64,000 bases of DNA. It comes from Actinoallomurus bryophytorum (lineage in GTDB: Bacteria > Actinomycetota > Actinomycetes > Streptosporangiales > Streptosporangiaceae). Under the pieces are notes generated by a model. The model was given only the letters and a program-made list of their open reading frames with translations, was not told the origin of the DNA and ran no database searches. The stretch is from assembly GCF_006716425.1 (NCBI RefSeq), contig NZ_VFOZ01000001.1, positions 6,882,001 through 6,946,000 of the forward strand. Reading direction: 5' to 3'. The position numbers and the translations under genes were made by a program. Positions within the stretch are counted from its first letter, which is position 1, and every line of letters starts with the position of its first letter. Below, piece after piece: positions 36,683-44,498 of this stretch.

Positions 36683-37560
36683 TTGCGTGACGCCTGAGCG
36701 GCCGGAGATCCCCGCATGCCGGCGGCCGGGATCCCCGCGGCACCGGCGACCGCGCCGCGCCGGCACATCGACGCCGTTCCTCGTCGATGGCCCTCGTCCC
36801 CGCTCCAGGGACCTGCCGGGGCACTCGACGGCGAAACCGGAGGGCCGGGCAAAGCGTCGGGCCCGGCTCGGCAGCTGCTCCCGTAGGCGCCGCCCCCCTT
36901 GCCGTCGACCTCCGCCACGAGCCCCTCGCGCCGCGCCCGTACGGCTGCCTCGGTGCGGTGCGTGACCTGCAGCTTCGCGAAGATCCTCGACAGGTAGTTG
37001 CGCACCGTCTTGACGGAGAGGCTCAGCTCGCGAGCGATGACCGTGTTGCCCTGGCCGTCCGCCACGAGGCGAAGCACGTCTCGTTCCCGGTCGGTGAGTT
37101 CCGGGAACGGGACGATCTGCGGCGGTGGCTTGGTGATGTAGTCGACGACGGCCCGCGCGACCTGGGACCCGAAGATCGCACCGCCCGTGCTGATGACGCC
37201 GATCGCCTGGGCGATCTCCTCCATGCCCGCTCCCTTGAGCAGGTATCCGCGGGCACCGGCACGGACGGCGGCCAGCACGGTGTCGAGGTCCTCGATGATG
37301 CTCAGGATGAGAACGGCGCTGTCCGGACTCGCCGTCTGGATGGCCTGCGTGGCCGCGATGCCGTTCATCTGCGGCATGTCGACGTCCATCATCACGACGT
37401 CGGGAATCAGCTCGCGGGCGAGCTCCAGCGCATCCTTTCCCGTCGACGCCTCCCCGACGACCTCGGTCGAGGGGAGGGATTCGAGCAGCATGCGCAGACC
37501 CGCAGTGAATACCGGGTGGTCGTCCGCGATGAGAACTCGCACTTTCGGCTCAACGGACAT
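36679..37560 (-). CDS. Orphan NarL-type response regulator with a C-terminal extension
   Basis: 293 aa. The receiver domain has VLIADDHPVFTAGL, acceptor Asp in DVVMMDVDMPQMNG and Lys in GYLLKGAG. The HTH is LTDRERDVLRLVADGQGNT to TVRNYLSRIFAKLQVTHRTEAAVRARR. After the point where its paralogue at 41400 ends, this one continues for about 75 Gly/Pro/Ala/Ser-rich residues into the terminator hairpin, suggesting a lost stop codon. ATG 37560 is preferred over TTG 37602 by comparison with the paralogue. No kinase is adjacent; it is probably a pathway regulator. Confidence 0.85.
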   Translation of the reverse strand: MSVEPKVRVLIADDHPVFTAGLRMLLESLPSTEVVGEASTGKDALELARELIPDVVMMDVDMPQMNGIAATQAIQTASPDSAVLILSIIEDLDTVLAAVRAGARGYLLKGAGMEEIAQAIGVISTGGAIFGSQVARAVVDYITKPPPQIVPFPELTDRERDVLRLVADGQGNTVIARELSLSVKTVRNYLSRIFAKLQVTHRTEAAVRARREGLVAEVDGKGGGAYGSSCRAGPDALPGPPVSPSSAPAGPWSGDEGHRRGTASMCRRGAVAGAAGIPAAGMRGSPAAQASRK

Positions 37561-37746
37561 CTCTGCCTGGCTTTCCTCGGAAAAAATCTCGATGTCGAGC
37601 AATCTTCGCCTCGACTATCGCTCAATGTCCGGGCCCAGTCGTGAGTACTCCGTCCTACGTTCCAGAGGAAAAACGCCCTGCTGTAAATGGCCGGTGTCCC
37701 GGGATTCATGGGACCTTCCCGAACCGGCGAAAGCGGGCTCATGACG

Positions 37747-37797
37747 AAGCTCCGGCAGCAGGCGAATCTGTGACCAGATTCGTGCTGGCCGGAGCTT
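37747..37797 (-). terminator. Long hairpin after the quinone oxidoreductase gene
   Basis: AAGCTCCGGCAGCA...CGAATCTG pairs with CAGATTCG...TGCTGGCCGGAGCTT around a TGAC loop (37771-37774), with small bulges. It lies 35 bp beyond the stop of the minus-strand oxidoreductase, as a terminator would. Confidence 0.7.
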
Positions 37798-37831
37798 TGT
37801 CGTGAGCCCGACCGGGCGCGCAGATAACGGT

Positions 37832-38857
37832 CTATTGCGCCGGATCGCAGACGAGCACGATCTTGCCGACGATGGACGCCCGTTCGAGAATCTCATGGGC
37901 CTTGGCGGTGTCCGTCAACGGCATGGTCTCGGCGATGATGGGGGCTATTTCCCCGCCCTTGAGCAGGCGGAGTACTTCGCCCATGTCCTCGCGATACGCG
38001 TGAGGCTGGCTCTTCTCCAGGCTCCACGCGTTGTAGAAGGTCGTCCTCCGGCCGTCTGGAAGAAGCTTCGGACCGAGGATTCCGGTGAGCAGGCCGACGG
38101 CGCCCAGCGACTTCTTGATCTCGCCGTCCTTCATGACCTGGCTCTGACCGTAACCGATGAGAATTCCGCCGCGGCGGAGCAGCTTGTAGGAACGCCGGAA
38201 GCTGGTCCCTCCGATGGGGTCGAGCGCGGCGTCCAGCCCGTCCTTGGCCTCGGCCCGGATGACGTCGGCGAAGTTCTCCTTCTGGTAGTCGATGTGGCGG
38301 GCGCCGAGCTCGGTGACGGAGTCCCGCTTCCCGCCGGAGCAGGTCGCGTAGCATTCGATACCCGCCAGCCGCGCGAGCTGCAGCACGGCGATTCCAACGC
38401 CGCCGGCCGCGGCGTGGACGACGATCCGCTGACCGGAGCGGAGTGCGGCGACCCGGTGCAGCATCTGATGGGCGATGAAGTAGTTCAGCGTGGTGGCCGC
38501 GACCTCCACGGGATCGAGCCCATCGGGAACCGGGACGAGCCGGTCCGCCGGGAGAGCGATGTACTCGGTGTTGCCGCCGCTTTTCACCAGCGCGGTGACG
38601 GACTGGCCGGGCTCCAGTCCCGTCACGTCGTCGCCCACCGAGACAACGGTCCCCGTGATGTCGAATCCCGGGGTGAACGGTGGTCTCGGGCCGACGGGTA
38701 CCGCGCCGGCGCGGAAGAGCGGGTCTCCTCCGGACACGCCCGTCGCCTGGACCCGGACGACGGCTTCGTGTGGCTTGGGCGGCTCGACCGGCCGCGTTCG
38801 AACTTCGAGCACCTCGGGGCCGCCGGTACGGGGGGCGAAGATGTATCGACCCTCCAT
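37832..38857 (-). CDS. Zinc-independent MDR quinone oxidoreductase
   Basis: A 341-aa medium-chain dehydrogenase/reductase. It has the GroES-like N-terminal domain (PPFTPGFDITGTVVSVGDDV) and an NADPH-binding fold with AAAGGVGIAVLQLA, but no zinc-binding cysteines. It resembles the enzyme at 50003 over its whole length (for example DGLDPVEVAATTLNYF and KLLPDGRRTTFYNAWSLEK). Reduction of a quinone or enone intermediate is likely. ATG 38857 has an AAAGGTG ribosome site. Confidence 0.88.
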   Translation of the reverse strand: MEGRYIFAPRTGGPEVLEVRTRPVEPPKPHEAVVRVQATGVSGGDPLFRAGAVPVGPRPPFTPGFDITGTVVSVGDDVTGLEPGQSVTALVKSGGNTEYIALPADRLVPVPDGLDPVEVAATTLNYFIAHQMLHRVAALRSGQRIVVHAAAGGVGIAVLQLARLAGIECYATCSGGKRDSVTELGARHIDYQKENFADVIRAEAKDGLDAALDPIGGTSFRRSYKLLRRGGILIGYGQSQVMKDGEIKKSLGAVGLLTGILGPKLLPDGRRTTFYNAWSLEKSQPHAYREDMGEVLRLLKGGEIAPIIAETMPLTDTAKAHEILERASIVGKIVLVCDPAQ

Positions 38858-39147
38858 CTTTATCACCTTTCTTGTGGCGTTACGCGGCAAAAGGGTCGAT
38901 GCTGGTATCGCTCATTCCGGCCAGTCAACCCGATGTCATTATTTATGTCTTGAGCTTACGCTTGATATGCCTGAACATGTATACGCCCGATGGCGTACTC
39001 GACCGTCCTCGCGATACGCCTTGCGGCGTAGCGGATGAATTCTTACTCGCTACTCCAGGCGAATTGCCAATTGCGGTCAGAGAAAGCGAGAGCGGCACCA
39101 GCGGAAGTGATTCCCCGCCGCCGGCGCCGTCTCGACGCGTCGATGTC

Positions 39148-40758
39148 TCAGCTCGGCGCGTTCTCCGGGGTATCCGGCCTCCCGCCCGCCTGCGCGGGGG
39201 CTTTCCCGGCGCCATGGGCGTGGTCTCCGGTTCGCAGCGTCGTGTCGGGTAGGAACCAGGTCAGCGCGAAGGCGACGAGCATGATGGGGAAGGCCACGAG
39301 GAAAACGGTCTGCAGAGACCTTCCGAACACCTCGATCACCTGGGCGTGTACCTGCGGTGCGGTCGAGCCGATGCGGCGGATCGACGCGGGATCGGTGTAG
39401 ACGGCGTTGGCGCCGTGCGGAAGCCTGCCGACCGCCTGCTCCGTCAGCAGGCGCCCCTGCCAGAACCTCATCCGAGCCGTCAGGACGGCACCGAACGCCG
39501 CGGTTCCTATGGACGACCCGATCAGCCGGAAGAACGCCGTCTGAGCGGTGACCGTGCCGATGTCGCGACGGTCCGCGCTGTTCTGCACGATGATGATCAG
39601 CTTCGAGATCACCATGCCCATCCCGATGCCCATGACGCCTTCGTAGGCCCACAGGCGCCACACCGGCGTCGACGCGTCGAGTTGTGAGAACAGCAGCAGG
39701 CTGACGGACATGATCGCGGCGCCGAGCACGATCACCGCCTTCGCCCGCCCGACGATCGACATGAGCCACCCGCTGCCGCCGGAGCCGATCATTACGGCGA
39801 TCATCAGAGGCAGCAGCTGCAGACCGGCTCTGGTCGGGCCGTCACCTCGCACGACCTGGAGGTAGAGCGGCAGGAAGAAATACGCGCCGATCGTCGCCAC
39901 ACCGATGAGGAAGGTGATGGCGATGGCGATGGCGATGCTGGGCTGGCGGAAGATCCGAAGGGGCACGAGCGGCTCGCGCGCGGTGCTCTCACGGAACACG
40001 AAGACCACGGTCAGCACGACGCTGAGGGCGATCAGCCCCAGAATCTGCGGGGACCCCCATGCGTACTCGGTGCCGCCCCAGATCATCACCAGCAGCAGCG
40101 CCGCGATCCCGGCGACGAGGAGAAACGCGCCCGAGTAGTCGACCGTGTGCTCGCGGCGGGGCGCGGGCAGCTTCAGTCTCAGGCTCAGCGCCACGAGGGC
40201 CAGAATGCCGATGGGCACGTTGATGAAGAAGCACCAGCGCCACGACACGTACTGGGTGAAGGTACCGCCGATCAGCGGCCCGATCAGCGAGGCGAGCGCG
40301 TACATCCCGCCGACCATGCCCTGGACGCGCCCGATCTGCCGAGGCGGTACCACCGTCGCGGAGATCGTGAACGCCAGAGTCACCAGGCCGCCCGCGCCAA
40401 GGCCTTGCACCGCGCGGAAGGTGACCATCTCCGGCACATTGTTACTGAACCCGACGAGCAACGAGCCCAGCACGAAGATGGCGATCGCCGAGATGTACAT
40501 GGGTTTGGCGCCGTAGAGGTCGGCCAGTTTCCCATAGATGGCGGTGGCGATCGTCGATGTCACAAGATAAGACGTGACAACAAGCGAGAAGTCGTCAAGC
40601 TTTCCTAGTTCGCCGACCATTGTCGGAAGTGCCGTACCGACAATGGTCTGGTCCAGAGCGGAAAGGAGCTGGCCGGTCAGCAATACGGTGAGTACGGTAC
40701 GTACCTGCCAGCGAGCCAGTCCGATTGAAGGTGCCTTAGCGGTGGCTGATTCGACCAT
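39148..40758 (-). CDS. 14-TM MFS drug exporter (DHA2/EmrB-QacA type)
   Basis: 536 aa. TM1 carries LLSALDQTIVGTALPTMV, the DHA2 motif. Motif A appears as YGKLADLYGAKP and motif C around GPLIGGTFTQYVSWRWCFFINVPIG. Such proton-driven pumps export aromatic polyketides and give self-resistance in producer clusters. About 290 AT-richer bases separate it from the oxidoreductase downstream; the divergent regulator at 41400 may control it. Confidence 0.92.
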   Translation of the reverse strand: MVESATAKAPSIGLARWQVRTVLTVLLTGQLLSALDQTIVGTALPTMVGELGKLDDFSLVVTSYLVTSTIATAIYGKLADLYGAKPMYISAIAIFVLGSLLVGFSNNVPEMVTFRAVQGLGAGGLVTLAFTISATVVPPRQIGRVQGMVGGMYALASLIGPLIGGTFTQYVSWRWCFFINVPIGILALVALSLRLKLPAPRREHTVDYSGAFLLVAGIAALLLVMIWGGTEYAWGSPQILGLIALSVVLTVVFVFRESTAREPLVPLRIFRQPSIAIAIAITFLIGVATIGAYFFLPLYLQVVRGDGPTRAGLQLLPLMIAVMIGSGGSGWLMSIVGRAKAVIVLGAAIMSVSLLLFSQLDASTPVWRLWAYEGVMGIGMGMVISKLIIIVQNSADRRDIGTVTAQTAFFRLIGSSIGTAAFGAVLTARMRFWQGRLLTEQAVGRLPHGANAVYTDPASIRRIGSTAPQVHAQVIEVFGRSLQTVFLVAFPIMLVAFALTWFLPDTTLRTGDHAHGAGKAPAQAGGRPDTPENAPS

Positions 40759-41399
40759 GGAATCGACTCCATTTGGGCATCGGCGGTTGGAGCCTCGAGC
40801 GGGTCACGACTGCCTCAAGGGTGTCTCTGTCGTTCTTGACGACCAGCATGACCAGCAAAGAACACCGCGAAGTCTTGCAGCAGTCCCGGCTCAGGGGGGA
40901 ATCTGCCCAGGGCGACGGTGATCCATTATCCGCACGAGAATCCGATGCGGGTATCGACCGTTTCGGATCCCGAGGATTTCAGGGCAAAGGCCGGTGTCGG
41001 CCATATCGACATCCCGTTGCGGGCAACGTGCCGCTCATTCATGCCGGTGATCCGATGGGTATGCCCCTGGCCGGCGGAAGGCCGCTTTCAAGCTGGACCA
41101 ATGACATGGACGGCCCGGTCGTGGGAGCCTCGTCGGTCATGTCCCGGTAGCGTCGTATGGCCGCCGGGCATTTCCGTCTCACCTGCGGCTCGGGACGGCG
41201 GGTGTGCGACGGCTTGTTTCTGCGGAAGGCTCCCCTGAGAGGAGCAGTCTACTCAGTGATCTTCCCAGCTGTTCACGATCTTTGCAAGTAATTCACAACC
41301 GCGCGAAGTGTGGGTACCTTTCTTTCATCAGCCCCGGATACACGTCGTGCCGCCGAGCTTGATCATCGGCGGTGAGCCGCTTCAAGGACGGGTGGGCCC
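40759..41399. promoter_or_regulatory. 641-bp divergent regulatory region, exporter/response regulator
   Basis: No convincing gene is present; short frames lack ribosome sites and family resemblance. DNA around 41250-41330 is markedly AT-richer and promoter-like. A hairpin CCGCCGA (41350-41356) with TCGGCGG (41366-41372) lies 28-50 bp before the regulator start, with AAGGACGGGTGGG as its ribosome-site region. Confidence 0.5.
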
Positions 41400-42050
41400 A
41401 TGACTGCTGAGCCGATCATGCGCGTGCTCATTACGGACGACCATCCGATTTTCTGTGCCGGCCTGAGGATGATGCTCGACGCCGTCCCGGGGATCGAGAT
41501 CGTCGGCGAGGCGCATACCGGCAGGGCGGCGGTCGAGAAAGCCCGCAGGCTGCAGCCGGACATCGTACTGATGGACCTCGACATGCCGGATATGGACGGG
41601 ATCGCCGCCACGCGCGCGATCGTCGAGAAGTGTCCGAAGAGCGCGGTGCTCATCCTGACGATCGTGGAAGACCTCGACTCCGTAATGGCCGCGATACGGG
41701 CGGGCGCGCGCGGCTACCTGCTCAAAGGCGCCGGAGTCGACGACATCGTCCGCGCGGTGAAGGCGGTCGGCCGGGGCGAGGCGATCTTCGGCCGGCAGAT
41801 CGCGAGCCAGGTGGTCAACCATCTCACCGAATGGGGGGTGCCCCAGGTGCCGTTCCCGGAGCTCACCACTCGCGAGCGTGAGGTTCTTCGGCTGGTCGCC
41901 GGCGGCGCGGGGAACGCCGCCATCGCGCGCGAGCTGGATCTGTCGATCAAGACCGTGCGTAACTACCTTTCCCGGATCTTCGTCAAGCTCCAGGTGACGC
42001 ATCGCATCGAGGCGGCCGTCCGGGCCCGCAGGGCAGGGCTCGGGGCGTAG
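41400..42050 (+). CDS. Orphan NarL-type response regulator
   Basis: 216 aa. The receiver domain has VLITDDHPIFCAGL, acceptor Asp in DIVLMDLDMPDMDG and Lys in GYLLKGAG. The LuxR HTH is LTTREREVLRLVAGGAGNAA to TVRNYLSRIFVKLQVTHR. It is a close paralogue of the regulator at 36679 but ends directly after the HTH domain. No partner kinase is nearby. Placed between the exporter and the type I PKS operon, it is a candidate pathway activator. Confidence 0.9.
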   Translation: MTAEPIMRVLITDDHPIFCAGLRMMLDAVPGIEIVGEAHTGRAAVEKARRLQPDIVLMDLDMPDMDGIAATRAIVEKCPKSAVLILTIVEDLDSVMAAIRAGARGYLLKGAGVDDIVRAVKAVGRGEAIFGRQIASQVVNHLTEWGVPQVPFPELTTREREVLRLVAGGAGNAAIARELDLSIKTVRNYLSRIFVKLQVTHRIEAAVRARRAGLGA

Positions 42051-42093
42051 CGGGCCCGAGATCGGCCGGTGGCGACCGCCTCGGCGTGTCGCG

Positions 42094-43317
42094 TCAGAGG
42101 AGCTTGGTCGGGGACAGTTTCTGCTGGTGGATGACCACGTCGAACCACTCCGCGAGTGAGCCGCCGGTCATGAAGTAGTCGGCGGGCGGCTGGTTGTCCG
42201 GATCGTAGATCGAGCCGATGATGCGCGTCTTGGCCGGGGAACGCAGCCACTCCTCGACGGCGGGCGGTCCGGCGGTGTGGAGGTCCAGCAGGTACTCCGG
42301 AAGGTCGACGTCGCCCAGGGGACGCTCGGCGAAGTCGGCCGGCGCGGCCGGCGCCGAGAGCGGCCGCGGGGTGAACGGCGGCATGCTCCAGCCGGAGTTC
42401 ACGATGCCATCGTCGAACGTGATGCCCACCGACACGTACTGCTGCCCGTAGCGTTCGCGCAGGTGCGCGCCGGTCGTGCGGAACGCCAGCTCCGGCCGTG
42501 GCGGCACGTACACCTTCAGCTCGGAGGCGACGGCGCTATGCGCGCTGGTCGACCAGTACACGATCCTGCTGCCGGTGTGGTCATGCCACCAGGACAGGTT
42601 CTCGGCCATCTTCGCGTCGCGGTAACCGTCGTCGATCAGATGGAACGCGTAGTGCTCGTAGAACGCGACGATCTGGCGGGCGTGCTGGACGATGAGGGGG
42701 TTGTCCGGGATGCTCTCGACCAGCCGGAGGACCTGCCGCGCATGCTCGACGTACGGCTCCTTGTCCTTCACCTGGCTGATGAACCAGCCGGTCCAGTGCG
42801 GGCGGCCGGGCCGGATCTCGTCCAGATGCCCCGCGAGCTCGGCCGCGCGGTCCGGTGCGACACGACCGACGTACTCGGCCACCGCGTCGTAGATCGGGGT
42901 GCGGGTGTCGAACGCGCCGACCCCGACGTAACGCACCGGGTCCGGGTGCGCCATGTTGAACTCGCGCATCCATTGCAGGGTGTCGGCCATCTCCTGGCAA
43001 CGCCAGGGGAAGTTCGACCCCTTCATCAGCTCGTCGAGGTCGCCCTCGCCGCTGACCACATAACGGTCGATCTCGAGGCCGACTCCCCAGTCCTCCTCGG
43101 TGGCGACCGAACGGAAGCCCAGCTCCTCCACGAGGTAGCGCAGCGCCCGGTCGGTCACGGTGAACTGCTCATGCGCTCCGTACGTGTTGCCGCCCAGCCC
43201 GACGACGATGGCATCGGCGGTATGCGCCCGGAGCGTGCGCAGATCGGTAAGGGGTTCGGCGTGATCGGCGATCCAGTCGACGACCGGTTTCATGGTCTGA
43301 TGCGATTCGATACTCAT
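42094..43317 (-). CDS. Erythromycin-esterase-family protein
   Basis: 407 aa with the EreA/B-like fold markers. An early VVGLGGNTYGAHEQFT segment carries the catalytic-type His/Glu region, followed by FRSVATEEDWGVGLEIDRYV, and YWSTSAHSAV lies later. Family members hydrolyse macrolide lactones, but many actinomycete homologues sit in biosynthetic clusters with ester- or lactone-directed roles. It is downstream of the methyltransferase and PKS on the minus strand, so it may hydrolyse an ester in the product or provide resistance. Confidence 0.8.
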   Translation of the reverse strand: MSIESHQTMKPVVDWIADHAEPLTDLRTLRAHTADAIVVGLGGNTYGAHEQFTVTDRALRYLVEELGFRSVATEEDWGVGLEIDRYVVSGEGDLDELMKGSNFPWRCQEMADTLQWMREFNMAHPDPVRYVGVGAFDTRTPIYDAVAEYVGRVAPDRAAELAGHLDEIRPGRPHWTGWFISQVKDKEPYVEHARQVLRLVESIPDNPLIVQHARQIVAFYEHYAFHLIDDGYRDAKMAENLSWWHDHTGSRIVYWSTSAHSAVASELKVYVPPRPELAFRTTGAHLRERYGQQYVSVGITFDDGIVNSGWSMPPFTPRPLSAPAAPADFAERPLGDVDLPEYLLDLHTAGPPAVEEWLRSPAKTRIIGSIYDPDNQPPADYFMTGGSLAEWFDVVIHQQKLSPTKLL

Positions 43318-43365
43318 TCAGGTGACCTCTCTCGGGGCCGGAAGGAGCTGGGGACACCCCCACTT

Positions 43366-44403
43366 CTACTTCGCCGGGATCGCCTCGACGATGGAGAAGG
43401 CGGTGTTGGTGGGCACGATGCGGGTGACCTTGTAGCCGGCCTTGTCGAAGAGACGGGTGAAGTCCTCAGCCGTGCGGATCGCTCCGGCCATCGTCACGAG
43501 CATGATCAGGTTGAAGTTCTTCACGAAGCGGGACACTCCGTCGCGATGGACCAGCTCGGCCGCCGCGATGCGGGCGTTCGGCGACGCCTCGCGGGTCTTG
43601 CGCAGCAGCGTCAGTACCTTCTCGTCGTCCCAGGAGTGCATGATCTGCTTGGTGACGTATGTGTCGATCCCCGCCGGCACGCCCTCGAAGAAGTCGCCGG
43701 CCGCGAACTCCAGCCGGCCGCTCTCGATGAGGGGGGCCAGCTCCGGGCGCTCCTTCGCCTGCTCGATCACCGGTGGAAGGTCGGCCAGCACCCCACGGTC
43801 GATCGAGGGATAGGCGGACAGGATGGAGTGCAGGAAAGTGCCCTGGCCTCCGCCGAGGTCGGCGATCGCACCCGCCTGACCGAACTCCGAGTACGCGTGC
43901 GCGATCTGCGGTCCCAGCGCCTCGGAGAAATCGGTCATCGCGCCGTTGAAGATCCGCGCCTGGTCGGGGTTGCGGCCCAGGTACGCCCAGGTGTTCATCT
44001 TGAAGACCTCGTCGAACGCCGCCTTGCCGGTGCGGACACTGTGGTCCAGTCCGCCCCAGCACGACCACAGCCACTCGGCCCCGACGAGCCGGGCCATCGA
44101 GTACTGCGTCTTCTCGGCGCTCGGGCTGAGCAGTTCGGAGAGCGGCGTGTTCGCGAACACGCCCGGCCGTATCTCGGCGAAGACCCTGTCTTCGGTCAGC
44201 GTCTGCAGGATCTTGTGCAGGGACGGTGTGTGGGTTCCCGACTTCTCCGCGAGCTCCTCGACGGACAGCGGTCCATCGGCGAGCAGGTCGGCGATCCGGT
44301 GTTCGGCGGCGATCGCGAGACACTGCGGCGTCGACGGGAACATCAGCTCCAGCAGATCCATGGGGTCGACGCCGGACGCGTTGGGTTGTGCGTTCAGGTT
44401 CAC
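43366..44403 (-). CDS. SAM-dependent O-methyltransferase next to the type I PKS
   Basis: 345 aa with the same two-domain layout as the enzyme at 33220: dimerisation domain (EHRIADLLADGPLSVEELAEKSG) and SAM motif AIADLGGGQGTFL. O-methyltransferases of this kind act on iterative-PKS salicylates and naphthoates (NcsB1/AziB2-like role). It follows the PKS by 96 bp, a gap that contains a hairpin. Confidence 0.92.
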   Translation of the reverse strand: MNLNAQPNASGVDPMDLLELMFPSTPQCLAIAAEHRIADLLADGPLSVEELAEKSGTHTPSLHKILQTLTEDRVFAEIRPGVFANTPLSELLSPSAEKTQYSMARLVGAEWLWSCWGGLDHSVRTGKAAFDEVFKMNTWAYLGRNPDQARIFNGAMTDFSEALGPQIAHAYSEFGQAGAIADLGGGQGTFLHSILSAYPSIDRGVLADLPPVIEQAKERPELAPLIESGRLEFAAGDFFEGVPAGIDTYVTKQIMHSWDDEKVLTLLRKTREASPNARIAAAELVHRDGVSRFVKNFNLIMLVTMAGAIRTAEDFTRLFDKAGYKVTRIVPTNTAFSIVEAIPAK

Positions 44404-44458
44404 GTTCTCCTCCGTGGGCAGGTGTTCGGTGGGTTCGGCGGATCCGGGGGCCTACTGC

Positions 44459-44486
44459 CGCGGCGGTCTTGACGACGACCGCCGCG
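44459..44486 (-). terminator. Hairpin between the type I PKS and methyltransferase genes
   Basis: Perfect 10-bp arms CGCGGCGGTC (44459-44468) and GACCGCCGCG (44477-44486) with an 8-nt loop, 13 bp after the PKS stop. It may terminate or attenuate transcription into the methyltransferase gene. Confidence 0.65.
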
Positions 44487-44498
44487 TCCCCGGGCTCC

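Noticed and set aside
37709-37722. GGGACCTTCCCGAA, a possible further DosR-like site
   Set aside because: Only the left half and centre match; the right half is absent and the nearby gene is not a dormancy-family member.
40918-41238. 106-residue frame in the exporter/regulator divergent region
   Set aside because: Mixed composition, no ribosome site and no recognisable motif; the region behaves as regulatory DNA.
42277-44472. 731-residue plus-strand frame
   Set aside because: It lies entirely opposite the erythromycin-esterase and methyltransferase genes, whose products are clearly recognisable; composition is shadow-like.
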